This document shows, piece by piece, positions 1 through 8,081 of a stretch of DNA of 19,278 nucleotides (the stretch's first letter is position 1; each line of letters begins with the position of its first letter). The position numbers were made by a program, and so were the translations under genes. The notes beneath the pieces were generated by a model that was not told the origin of the DNA, ran no database searches, and saw only the letters and a list, made by a program, of their open reading frames with translations. The DNA lies in contig DAONSQ010000008.1 of assembly GCA_035411265.1 (NCBI GenBank), positions 1 through 19,278 of the forward strand, written 5' to 3'. This DNA comes from UBA1359 sp035411265. GTDB lineage: Bacteria; Patescibacteriota; Patescibacteriia; Patescibacteriales; Patescibacteriaceae.

Positions 1-1421
1 ATCCGGAATTAGCAGTTATTGCTGAAAAATTAACAGTTGGCCAGATCAATAAGGATTTGCAAAAAACTTCAGCTGGCTATGAAATTGTTAAACTGGAAGA
101 AAAGCGAGCTAAAACTCAAGACAATAAGCCAGCGATTGAAAATAAAGCTGCTCATTTACTAATTTGTTTTGAAGGTAAGACTGGCTGTGAAAGCGGTTTA
201 ACCAAAGATCAAGCTTTCGAAAAGATTAAAAAGCTTAAAGAGCAAGCTACTGACAAGAATTTTACTGACTTGGTCAAACAGAATTCGACTGAAGCCGGAG
301 CTCGTGATAGCGGCGGTGAATTAGGTTGGTTTGGCAAGGGTGCTATGGTGGAAGAATTTGAAACAGCTGTTTTGGCTATGAAGAAGGGGCAGATTTCTGA
401 TGTTGTCGAAACTGATTTTGGCTATCATTTGATTTATAAAGAGGATGAAAGAGCGGTTATGGATTATAAGCTTAGCCATATTTTGGTTAAGATTAAAACT
501 GCTGCTGATATTTTAGGTAATGTCGATGAATGGAAGACTACTGAATTGACTGGTAAATACTTAAAGAAAGCCAGTGTTCAATTTAATCCTCAAGATGGCG
601 CACCAGAAGTATCTTTAGGTTTTGATAATGATGGTGCTAAGATTTTTGAAGATATTACTGGCCGTAATATTAATAAGCCAGTGGCTATTTTCTTGGATGG
701 TTATATTATTAGTCAGCCGAATGTTAGCCAAAAGATTACTGGTGGACAGGCAGTTATTTCTGGCCGCTTTACTTTGGAAGAAGCCAAGACTTTGTCGCAG
801 CGTTTGAATGCTGGTGCCTTGCCTGTACCGGTTAATTTGGTTAACCAACAGACTATTGGGGCTAGCTTGGGTCAATCGTCAGTTAATAATAGTATGCAAG
901 CCGGCTTGATTGGTTTGATTTTGGTAGCGATTTTTATGGTTATTTTCTATCGTTTACCAGGTGTGTTGTCAGTTTTCTCTTTGATTTTTTATGGCTTGTT
1001 GGTTTTAACAGTCTTTAAGGTTTGGCCGGTTACTTTGACCTTATCAGGTATTGCCGGTTTTATCTTGTCGATTGGTATGGCGGTTGATGCCAATGTTTTG
1101 ATTTTTGAAAGAATCAAAGAAGAATTAAGAGCAGGCAAGCCTTTAAGCAGTGCCATTAATGAAGGCTTTACTCGGGCTTGGCCATCGATTCGTGACGGCA
1201 ATTATACTACTTTGATTACTTGTTTTATTTTGACTCAGTTTTTAACCGGATCGATTAAAGGTTTCGCTATTACCTTGGCTTTAGGTGTTATCGTGTCAAT
1301 GTTTAGCGCTATTGTAGTTACTCGTAATTTGCTAAAACTAGTTGCTAGCAGAAAATTGGTGCAAAATACTTGGTTATTTGGTGTTAGCCATAAGGAAACC
1401 AAGCAAGAAGATAATAAATAA
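1..1421 (+). CDS. secD: Protein translocase subunit SecD with embedded parvulin domain (5' partial)
   Basis: The reading frame is open to the left window edge (first full codon at position 3), so at least 472 C-terminal residues are present and the N-terminus is missing. From about nt 528 onward the protein is ordinary SecD: the TGKYLKKASVQF stretch, the FTLEEAKTLSQRLNAGALP motif, and a C-terminal membrane region with GMAVDANVLIFERIKEEL. SecD works with SecF to drive late steps of Sec export using the proton motive force. Before this, nt 147-437 encode a complete parvulin (PpiC-type peptidyl-prolyl isomerase) domain: a conserved His in AAHLLI, SGGELGWFGKGAMVEEFE, GQISDVVETDFGYHLI. The first 35 codons resemble the tail of another such domain (GQIN...GYEIVKLEE). 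The isomerase may help fold exported chains at the translocon, which is inference. secF follows after 19 bases. Confidence 0.93.
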   Translation, partial: PELAVIAEKLTVGQINKDLQKTSAGYEIVKLEEKRAKTQDNKPAIENKAAHLLICFEGKTGCESGLTKDQAFEKIKKLKEQATDKNFTDLVKQNSTEAGARDSGGELGWFGKGAMVEEFETAVLAMKKGQISDVVETDFGYHLIYKEDERAVMDYKLSHILVKIKTAADILGNVDEWKTTELTGKYLKKASVQFNPQDGAPEVSLGFDNDGAKIFEDITGRNINKPVAIFLDGYIISQPNVSQKITGGQAVISGRFTLEEAKTLSQRLNAGALPVPVNLVNQQTIGASLGQSSVNNSMQAGLIGLILVAIFMVIFYRLPGVLSVFSLIFYGLLVLTVFKVWPVTLTLSGIAGFILSIGMAVDANVLIFERIKEELRAGKPLSSAINEGFTRAWPSIRDGNYTTLITCFILTQFLTGSIKGFAITLALGVIVSMFSAIVVTRNLLKLVASRKLVQNTWLFGVSHKETKQEDNK

Positions 1422-1440
1422 TCGTAATTAGCATAAATAT

Positions 1441-2355
1441 ATGTATCAGATTATCGCGAAAAGAAAAATCTGGCTGTCTTTATCGGCTGTGATGATGGCT
1501 TTAGCAATTACGGCTATTGCAGTCTGGGGTTTGCGTTTTGGTATTGATTTTACTGGTGGTGGTGTTTTGGAAGTCCGTTATAATCAAAATCGTCCAACCA
1601 CTGAAGAGATTAAGAAAAGCTTAGAACCTTTAAGTTTAAGCAATTTAATTATTCAACCAGTTGGTGATAATGAAGTTAAATTGCGCTTCCTGGAAATTGA
1701 CGAAGCTAAGCATCAGGAAATTCTAAAGACTTTAAATAGTTCTAAAGAGTCTGGCGCCAATAATGTTGAAGAACTTCGCTATGATTCAGTCGGTCCGACT
1801 GTTGGCCGCGATTTGCGCAGTCGAGCCACTACTTCGATTATCTTGGTTTTGATCGCTATTATCCTTTATATTGCCTGGACTTTCCGTAAAGTTTCTCAAC
1901 CGGTTAGTTCTTGGAAATATGGTGTTTGCGCTATTATTGCTTTATTTCATGATGTGACCATTATGGTGGGCTTCTTTGCTTTACTGGGTCGCTATTATGG
2001 TTATCAAGTTGATATCACTTCGATTGCTGCTGTTCTAACCATTCTTGGTTATAGTATCAATGATACGATTGTAGTTTTTGATCGAACCAGAGAAAATATC
2101 TTTAGAACTCGTTTGAGTTTTGCAGAAACTGTTAATTTGAGCTTGAATCAAACTTTAGCCCGTTCAATTTACACTTCTTTAACGACTATGCTGACTTTGG
2201 TGGCGATTGTGGTTTTTGGCGGCGTTTCAATTCGTAACTTTGCTTTAGCTTTGCTTATCGGTGTCTTTTTCGGTGCCTATAGTTCAGTTTTTGTCGCTTC
2301 AGCGCTGTTGGTGGTTTGGAACAATTGGCACAACCGTCGAGCTCGTCGAGCCTAG
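1441..2355 (+). CDS. secF: Protein translocase subunit SecF
   Basis: This is a 304-residue SecF of normal length, the membrane partner of SecD in the accessory Sec complex. An N-terminal membrane helix (about residues 11-30) is followed by the signature RFGIDFTGGGVLEVRY (residues 32-47). The periplasmic-side domain ends in YDSVGPTVGRDL (114-125). A C-terminal bundle of helices contains ALFHDVTIMVGFF (167-179) and the highly conserved GYSINDTIVVFDRTREN (203-219). It lies 19 bases after secD in the same direction, so the pair is probably cotranscribed. There is no Shine-Dalgarno sequence before the ATG, as for most genes here. SecD and SecF are separate genes, not fused. I see nothing missing. 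Confidence 0.96.
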   Translation: MYQIIAKRKIWLSLSAVMMALAITAIAVWGLRFGIDFTGGGVLEVRYNQNRPTTEEIKKSLEPLSLSNLIIQPVGDNEVKLRFLEIDEAKHQEILKTLNSSKESGANNVEELRYDSVGPTVGRDLRSRATTSIILVLIAIILYIAWTFRKVSQPVSSWKYGVCAIIALFHDVTIMVGFFALLGRYYGYQVDITSIAAVLTILGYSINDTIVVFDRTRENIFRTRLSFAETVNLSLNQTLARSIYTSLTTMLTLVAIVVFGGVSIRNFALALLIGVFFGAYSSVFVASALLVVWNNWHNRRARRA

Positions 2356-2367
2356 TTTTGCTTGAAA

Positions 2368-2381
2368 GGAGGAGGGAGGGG
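2368..2381 (+). promoter_or_regulatory. G-rich purine tract in the proS leader
   Basis: The 56-base gap between secF and proS holds four G runs separated by single A residues: GG-A-GG-A-GGG-A-GGGG (2368-2381). It contains a perfect anti-16S match (AAAGGAGG, 2365-2372), but this lies about 40 bases before the proS ATG, too far for a normal ribosome binding site. In RNA such a (GGA)-type repeat could fold as a two-layer quadruplex. Its function is unknown; it may be a translational stand-by site, an RNA structure, or chance. Confidence 0.4.
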
Positions 2382-2411
2382 TTGTTTAGTTAAATAGTTA
2401 TTTTTATCTTT

Positions 2412-3659
2412 ATGCGCCAAAGCCAACTTTTTACTCACAGCCTTAAGGAATTGCCAAAGGATGAGCAGAGTTTCAATGCTCAGACTTTAATGCGAGCCGG
2501 TTTTATTGATAAAACCGCCGCTGGTATTTACACTTATTTGCCGCTGGGTTTAAGAGTGGTGCAGAAGATTCAAGGAATTATCCGCCAAGAAATGGCAACC
2601 TTAGGGGCGCAAGAAGTTTTGTTGCCTAGCTTAACGACTGAAGAGCCTTGGAAGCAGACTGGTCGCTTGGATAGTTTCGATGTTCTGTTTAGGACAGCCG
2701 GAGCTGATAAAAAGCCTTATGTTTTGGCGCCAACTCATGAAGAGTTGGTGACGCCATTACTAAAAAAATTTATTAAGTCTTATCGTGATTTGCCGATTGG
2801 CGCTTATCAGATCCAAACTAAGTTTCGCAATGAACTTCGAGCTAAGTCAGGTTTATTGCGTGGCCGCGAGTTTATCATGAAAGATCTGTATTCTTTTCAT
2901 CTAGATCAAGAAGATCTTAATGCTTATTATCTGCAAGTTCAGAAATCATATTTTCAGATTTTTAAACGCTGCGGCTTGATTGATCAGACTTATTTAACCT
3001 TTGCTTCGGGCGGGGCTTTTTCTCAATATTCACACGAATTCCAGACAGTCACGGAAGCCGGGGAAGATATAATTTATATTTGTGAAGACTGTAATCTGGC
3101 GATTAATAAAGAGATTATTAATGAACAGTCAGTTTGCCCTAACTGCGGCCGTCAGGACTTAATAGAAAAGAAAGCCATTGAAGTTGGAAATATCTTTAAA
3201 TTAGGCAGCCGCTTTAGTAAGGCTTTCGATTTGCAGGTAAATGATGCTGAGGGAGCTAAAAAGCCAGTGGTTATGGGTTGTTATGGCCTCGGCGTCACCA
3301 GATTGATGGGGACAATTGTGGAGGTTAATCATGATGATCGCGGTATTGTTTGGCCGAAAGAAGTGGCGCCGTTCAAGGCTCATTTGATTGATTTGACAAC
3401 CGAAGAAAAAGGCCATCGGGAAGCTCAGAAATTGTATGACTTGTTATTGCAATTAGGCATGGAGGTGTTATGGGATGATCGCCGTCATTTACCAGCTGGG
3501 GCTAAATTTGCTGATGCTGATTTGATTGGTTGTCCTTATCGTTTAGTTATTAGTGATAAGACTTTGGAAAAGGCGAGTTTTGAAATTAAGCGCCGTCAAG
3601 ATAATGAAGGGCGTTTAATCGCTTTGAGTCAGGTTCGCGCTTATTTTGGTGATAATTAA
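2412..3659 (+). CDS. proS: Prolyl-tRNA synthetase, short form
   Basis: This class II aminoacyl-tRNA synthetase charges tRNA-Pro with proline in the cytoplasm. The N-terminal catalytic core shows motif 1 (GAQEVLLPSL, residues 65-74), the proline-site PTHEE (107-111), motif 2 (FRNELRAKSGLLRGREFIMKD, starting at 138) and motif 3 (GCYGLGVTRLMG, 289-300). The anticodon-binding domain follows (about 320-415). At 415 residues it is much shorter than the roughly 570-residue E. coli type. The editing insertion between motifs 2 and 3 is reduced to about 30 residues carrying four Cys (C224, C227, C242, C245), which look like a zinc ribbon. Mischarged Ala-tRNA-Pro would therefore need a separate editing enzyme if it is cleared at all. 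This short form is familiar from Patescibacteria. It is joined to mreB without any gap. Confidence 0.95.
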   Translation: MRQSQLFTHSLKELPKDEQSFNAQTLMRAGFIDKTAAGIYTYLPLGLRVVQKIQGIIRQEMATLGAQEVLLPSLTTEEPWKQTGRLDSFDVLFRTAGADKKPYVLAPTHEELVTPLLKKFIKSYRDLPIGAYQIQTKFRNELRAKSGLLRGREFIMKDLYSFHLDQEDLNAYYLQVQKSYFQIFKRCGLIDQTYLTFASGGAFSQYSHEFQTVTEAGEDIIYICEDCNLAINKEIINEQSVCPNCGRQDLIEKKAIEVGNIFKLGSRFSKAFDLQVNDAEGAKKPVVMGCYGLGVTRLMGTIVEVNHDDRGIVWPKEVAPFKAHLIDLTTEEKGHREAQKLYDLLLQLGMEVLWDDRRHLPAGAKFADADLIGCPYRLVISDKTLEKASFEIKRRQDNEGRLIALSQVRAYFGDN

Positions 3660-4703
3660 ATGTTTGAAGCTTTTCGGCAAAAATTAGTCCGTAATTTAGC
3701 GATTGATCTTGGCACTTGCAAGACCATGCTTAGTGAACCGCAAAGCGGCTTGTTTTTAAACGAGCCAACTATTGTGGCGGTCAATAAGAAAACTGATCAA
3801 ATTTTAGCAGTTGGTTCAGCGGCTAAGGCAATGATTGGCAAAAATCCTGGTCATATTGAAATTGTTAAACCATTGGTTGATGGAGTGGTCTCAGATTTTG
3901 AAGTTACAGAAAAACTATTGAAATATTTTATTGATCAAACTCAAGAGAACAATTTTTTTCTAACTCCTAAACCAGCCGTGGTTATTGGCATTCCTTTAGA
4001 TATTACTGAGGTAGAAAAAAAAGCGGTTGAAGATGCGGCTAAGTCAGCTGGAGCAAGGCAAGTTTTTTTGGTTGAAGAGCCGATGTTGTCAGCCATTGGG
4101 GCTGGACTGCCGGTTATGGAGGCGACGGCCACGATACTGGTTGATATTGGCGGCGGAACAACTGAAATTGCTGTGTTAGCTTTGGGCGGTTGTGTGGCTT
4201 GGAAAACTTTGCGTCTAGCCGGTAATACTTTTGACAATGAAATCATTCAATATATTCGAGAGGAGTTTAGTCTCTTAATTGGCGAACAATTAGCTGAAGA
4301 GATTAAGATTAAAATCGGTTCAGCTTTGCCGCGAAATGAACCAATTACTATGCCGATTCGCGGACGCGATTTAATTAATGGCCTGCCAAAAGAAATTGTT
4401 ATCAGTGATGAGCATGTCCGCGAGGCTATTGCTCGGCCGATTAGTCAGATTATTGACAATATCAAGGCGACTTTAGAAGTTACGCCACCAGAATTAGTGG
4501 CTGATATTTATGAACGGGGAATTATGCTGGCTGGCGGCAGTTCATTGCTTTACGGACTAGACCAGATTATTGCTAGGGCAACTAAAATTGGTGTCCATAT
4601 TGTGGATGAGCCGATTAGTAGTGTGGTTCGTGGAGCAGCTCATTTGTTAAATGATCAAGAATTACTCGATAAGGTTGTTGCACCTAGTTTAGCTGACCTA
4701 TAA
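3660..4703 (+). CDS. mreB: Rod-shape actin homologue MreB
   Basis: This 347-residue actin-family ATPase forms membrane-bound filaments that direct side-wall peptidoglycan synthesis. The nucleotide-binding elements are in order: phosphate 1 (IDLGTCKT, residues 15-22), the VEEP segment (138-141) with the catalytic-type Glu, phosphate 2 (DIGGGTTEIAV, 162-172), and the adenosine motif (GIMLAGGSSLLYGL, 287-300). The phosphate 1 loop reads LGTCKT where most MreB proteins have LGTANT; this is a mild variation and the key Asp, Gly and Thr are kept. The ATG directly follows the proS stop (TAAATG), so translation is probably coupled. The mreC, mreD and PBP2 genes follow in the standard order, which supports the assignment. 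Confidence 0.96.
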   Translation: MFEAFRQKLVRNLAIDLGTCKTMLSEPQSGLFLNEPTIVAVNKKTDQILAVGSAAKAMIGKNPGHIEIVKPLVDGVVSDFEVTEKLLKYFIDQTQENNFFLTPKPAVVIGIPLDITEVEKKAVEDAAKSAGARQVFLVEEPMLSAIGAGLPVMEATATILVDIGGGTTEIAVLALGGCVAWKTLRLAGNTFDNEIIQYIREEFSLLIGEQLAEEIKIKIGSALPRNEPITMPIRGRDLINGLPKEIVISDEHVREAIARPISQIIDNIKATLEVTPPELVADIYERGIMLAGGSSLLYGLDQIIARATKIGVHIVDEPISSVVRGAAHLLNDQELLDKVVAPSLADL

Positions 4704-4704
4704 C

Positions 4705-5523
4705 ATGCCTATGCTGCGGCTGCCTGGTAAAAAATCTTCAGCCTGGTTCTGGCTAATTGTTATTACCTTAGTAGGTTTACACTATTTAGGTTTTTTGAGC
4801 TACGTGGAAAACTTTGTCAGTCGCTCGACTGAGCCATTATTTAAGATGGCAACTAACAATAATCAGGCCGTTGGTCAGTGGTTAGAAGACTGGCGCAATC
4901 GTTATGCTTGCCAGGAAAAACTAGATCAAAGCGAAAAAAAGAATGAGGCTTTAACAATCAAGACAATTAGTTTGGCTAATTTAGTTGAGGAAAATGAAAA
5001 CTTACGCCGTTTGGTTGATTTTCAAAAAGCTCGGCAATTTAAATTAAAGACAGCTAACATTATTTATCGTGGTCAAGCTGGTGGCCTATTAGCGCCAAGT
5101 CAGACTTTGATTATCGATTTGGGGTCAAGACAAGGTTTGACTTCGGATTTAGTGGTGATTGATCAGCGTGGTAATGTAGTTGGCAAATTGGGCCAGGTTA
5201 AAGATGATTCGGCTGAGGTGCTGCTAGTAACCAATAAAGAATGCCGTTTAGCGGCTGGAACAGCTAGTAGCAGCAAGACAATTGGTTTAGTGCGGGGTAA
5301 TCTGGGTTTAACGATTAATTTAGAAATGGTGCCGCAGACAGAGATTTTGCAAATTGGTGGCGAAATCGTAACTTCAGGATTAGAACCGTCTATTCCTAAG
5401 GATTTACTGATTGGTAAAATTAATCAGATCAATAAGGAAAATAATGCTTTGTGGCAAAATGCCGGCTTGAATCCAGCTATTGATCCAAGTGAGTTAAGTT
5501 TTGTTAGTGTAATTATTCCGTAA
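4705..5523 (+). CDS. mreC: Rod-shape-determining protein MreC
   Basis: MreC is the bitopic scaffold that links MreB to the PBP2 peptidoglycan synthase outside the membrane. The sequence shows a short basic N-terminus, one membrane helix (about residues 13-32), a charged coiled-coil stretch (about 65-108, ending NENLRRLVDF) and a beta-rich C-terminal domain containing IDLGSRQGL and VVIDQRGNVVGKLG, followed by SAEVLLVTNKECRL. The length of 272 residues is usual for the family. It begins one base after the mreB stop and ends one base before mreD. Confidence 0.93.
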   Translation: MPMLRLPGKKSSAWFWLIVITLVGLHYLGFLSYVENFVSRSTEPLFKMATNNNQAVGQWLEDWRNRYACQEKLDQSEKKNEALTIKTISLANLVEENENLRRLVDFQKARQFKLKTANIIYRGQAGGLLAPSQTLIIDLGSRQGLTSDLVVIDQRGNVVGKLGQVKDDSAEVLLVTNKECRLAAGTASSSKTIGLVRGNLGLTINLEMVPQTEILQIGGEIVTSGLEPSIPKDLLIGKINQINKENNALWQNAGLNPAIDPSELSFVSVIIP

Positions 5524-5524
5524 T

Positions 5525-6037
5525 ATGTGGGTTTTTGCTGTGCTTAATACCCTTTGGTTATCGATAGCAACTATTTTTCAACTAACAGTTATTGATCAAT
5601 TGGCGACAGCTTGGCCTAGGCCAAATTTAATCTTAGTTTCTCTGACAATTTGGTTGATTCTGCGTGGCTGGTCTAGGATTAGTTATTGGGTTTTGGGTTT
5701 AAGCCTGATTTTAGATTGCTTGTCTTTTTATACTTTTGGTAGTCAAACTGTAGTTTGGTTAATTTCTTTAGGCTTAACCAATTTGCTGTTGATTAATTTT
5801 TTTACCAATAAATCGCTTTATGCTTTTTCTGGCTTGATTATTTCGGCCACTATTTTTCAAACATTTATTTTGGCTTTTCTGGGCGATGGTTGGAGCAAGA
5901 TTAATTGGTGGACGGAATTTGTCGGTCAGATAGTGGCTAATTGGTTATTGATGGTGGTTTTGTATTTTTTAATCAAGTGGTTGGATAATCGGCTTAATCC
6001 ATTGTTTTTATCAAAAAATAGACAGTATGGTAAGTAA
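5525..6037 (+). CDS. mreD: Rod-shape-determining membrane protein MreD
   Basis: This 170-residue, strongly hydrophobic protein has about five predicted membrane helices, rich in Leu, Ile, Trp and Phe. It has the length and character of MreD, the integral membrane subunit of the elongasome. Sequence conservation in this family is low, so the call depends mostly on position between mreC and the PBP2 gene and on topology. A DCLSFYTFGSQT segment sits where MreD proteins carry their conserved D-x(n)-G loop. The last 11 bases overlap the start of mrdA. Confidence 0.85.
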   Translation: MWVFAVLNTLWLSIATIFQLTVIDQLATAWPRPNLILVSLTIWLILRGWSRISYWVLGLSLILDCLSFYTFGSQTVVWLISLGLTNLLLINFFTNKSLYAFSGLIISATIFQTFILAFLGDGWSKINWWTEFVGQIVANWLLMVVLYFLIKWLDNRLNPLFLSKNRQYGK

Positions 6038-8081
6038 GAATAAAAACAATCCTTTTGATCAGTTTTTTGGCTCTACTAAGAGCCAAAAACAATTCAGTTT
6101 AACTTCGGCTAATCAGCGTTGGACTGAGGAAGTTTTTTTGAGTCAGAAAGATAACGCTGAAACGATTAGTCATAATTTTGATTTAGGGCGGGGGTATTTC
6201 TTTTCGCGGGTCTGTTTAGCTTTATTGGTTGTTTTGTTGGGGCGCTTAGTTTGGCTGCAACTTTATCATGGCGATTATTACTATAATTTATCTGAAGGCA
6301 ATCGTTTACGCTTAGAAAGGCTGGAGGCAAAACGCGGTATTATTTATGATAGCCAGCGTCGACCATTAGTACAGAATATAGCTAATTTTCTGGTTTATGT
6401 TAATCCCAGTATTTTGCCAGCTAAAGAAGTTGAACGTCAGTCTGTTATGGCAAGACTGGCTGAGGTTTTGGGAGAGGAAGTTTGTACGGAATTAGAAAAA
6501 AATTTAGCAGCGGTTAAACCAAGGTCGCTAGAGTATTATCAGCCGATTTTTGTCAGCGATAATTTGACTTATGATCAAGCGATTCAGTTAACGGTTCAAG
6601 CTCACCAACTGCCGGGAGTGGTTTTGACCAATCGTAATAAGAGGTCGTATTTATCAATTACTGAACTAGCTCAAGCTGGCACCAGTACCGATGAAAATAA
6701 AAATGATTTTGATAATGATTTGAATAGTTTAAGTTTAATTTTGGGCTATATCGGCAAGATTAATGAAAAAGAATTAGCTAAAAAGAAGAGTGACGGCTAT
6801 TTGCCAATTGACTATATTGGCAAGACTGGCTTGGAGGCTTATTATGAAAAAGACCTCCGGGGGGTAAATGGCAGTAAGCAGATTGAGGTTGATGCGGTGG
6901 GTAACGAAAAAAAGATGATTGGCCAGCAGAATCCAATTGATGGCCATCATTTAGTGTTAACTATTGACGCTGAAATACAAGCTAATCTAGAAAGAGTAAT
7001 TCGCCAGCACTTAAAAAGAATTAATGGACGAAAAGCAGTGGCTATTGCCATGAATCCTCAAGATGGCAGTATTTTAGCGATGGTTAACCAACCTAGTTTT
7101 GATAATAATCAATTTTCAGCCGGAATTAAGCAAGCCGACTATCAGGCCTTGATTGAAGATAAAGATAAACCAATGTTTAATCGAGCAGTTAGCGGTGAGT
7201 ATCCATCGGGTTCAACGGTTAAGATTATTATGGCAGCAGCAGCTTTAGAGGAGGGAGTTATTAATGAAAAGACTGGTTTTACTAGCACTGGCGGTTTAAG
7301 CATCGGCCAGTGGAGATTTCCTGATTGGAAATCAGGTGGTCATGGTTGGACTAATGTTGTTAAGGCAATTGCGGAATCGGTTAATACCTTTTTCTATTAT
7401 ATCGGTGGAGGATATGATAAGTTTACCGGCTTGGGTCTAGAAAGAATTGATAAATACTTAACTAATTTTGGTTTAGGTCAGGTTTCTGGCATTGATTTAG
7501 CAAGTGAGGCTAGCGGATTGGTGCCGACAGCTGCCTGGAAAAAAGAAAAAACCGGTGAACAATGGTATATTGGCGATACTTATCATTTATCAATTGGCCA
7601 GGGTTATTTACTGGTAACACCGTTACAGGTGGCTAACTATACTGCTATTTTTGCTAATGGTGGTAAATTTTATCGTCCGCGGTTAGTGAAAGAAATACTT
7701 GGTAGTGATGAAGCAATTTATCAAATAATGGAACCGAAAAAAAATAATGATATTATTGTTGATAATGAAAATATTGAAATAGTGCGGCGAGGAATGCGCC
7801 AAACAGTTTTGACTGGTAGTGCTCGTAGTTTGCAGGTTTTGCCAGTGCCGGTGGCTGGTAAAACTGGTACAGCCCAATTTGGTGGCGGTAAAGAAACTCA
7901 TTCGTGGTTTACTGGTTTTGCGCCTTTTGATAAGCCAGAAATGACCTTAACAATTTTAGTTGAGGGTGGTGGAGAGAGTACTGATGCAGCTGTGCCGATT
8001 GCTAAGGATTTTTGGCAATGGTATTTTAAGGATAGGTTAAAAAATAATGATGAAAGTAAAGAAAATAATCAAAACAATTAG
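6027..8081 (+). CDS. mrdA: Penicillin-binding protein 2, elongasome transpeptidase
   Basis: This monofunctional class B PBP cross-links peptidoglycan side chains during cell elongation, together with a RodA-type glycosyltransferase not seen in this window. A cytoplasmic tail of about 55 residues precedes one membrane helix (about 57-79). The PBP dimer domain starts at EAKRGIIYDSQRRPLVQN (100-117). The transpeptidase domain has all three active-site motifs: S396-T-V-K399 in YPSGSTVK, S451-V-N453, and K612-T-G614 in AGKTGTAQ. The length of 684 residues is slightly above average because of the long tail and an Asn/Asp-rich loop near 222-234. The ATG at 6027 is used because it overlaps mreD by only 11 bases and precedes the membrane helix properly. 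A perfect inverted repeat lies within codons 13-21. Confidence 0.95.
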   Translation: MVSKNKNNPFDQFFGSTKSQKQFSLTSANQRWTEEVFLSQKDNAETISHNFDLGRGYFFSRVCLALLVVLLGRLVWLQLYHGDYYYNLSEGNRLRLERLEAKRGIIYDSQRRPLVQNIANFLVYVNPSILPAKEVERQSVMARLAEVLGEEVCTELEKNLAAVKPRSLEYYQPIFVSDNLTYDQAIQLTVQAHQLPGVVLTNRNKRSYLSITELAQAGTSTDENKNDFDNDLNSLSLILGYIGKINEKELAKKKSDGYLPIDYIGKTGLEAYYEKDLRGVNGSKQIEVDAVGNEKKMIGQQNPIDGHHLVLTIDAEIQANLERVIRQHLKRINGRKAVAIAMNPQDGSILAMVNQPSFDNNQFSAGIKQADYQALIEDKDKPMFNRAVSGEYPSGSTVKIIMAAAALEEGVINEKTGFTSTGGLSIGQWRFPDWKSGGHGWTNVVKAIAESVNTFFYYIGGGYDKFTGLGLERIDKYLTNFGLGQVSGIDLASEASGLVPTAAWKKEKTGEQWYIGDTYHLSIGQGYLLVTPLQVANYTAIFANGGKFYRPRLVKEILGSDEAIYQIMEPKKNNDIIVDNENIEIVRRGMRQTVLTGSARSLQVLPVPVAGKTGTAQFGGGKETHSWFTGFAPFDKPEMTLTILVEGGGESTDAAVPIAKDFWQWYFKDRLKNNDESKENNQNN
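6064..6089 (+). repeat. Perfect 11-bp inverted repeat inside the start of mrdA
   Basis: TTTTTGGCTCT (6064-6074) and AGAGCCAAAAA (6079-6089) are exact reverse complements around a 4-base loop (ACTA). The hairpin begins 37 bases downstream of the mrdA start and just after the mreD stop. It could slow translation or cause partial transcription termination between mreBCD and mrdA, but no T tract follows on the + strand. It lies in the poorly constrained cytoplasmic tail, so coding constraint alone does not explain it well. Confidence 0.55.

Noticed and set aside
3941..4246. 101-codon minus-strand frame inside mreB.
   Set aside because: mreB is conserved along this stretch, and the antisense translation (Ala/Ser/Pro-rich, no start signal) is a by-product of its codon pattern.
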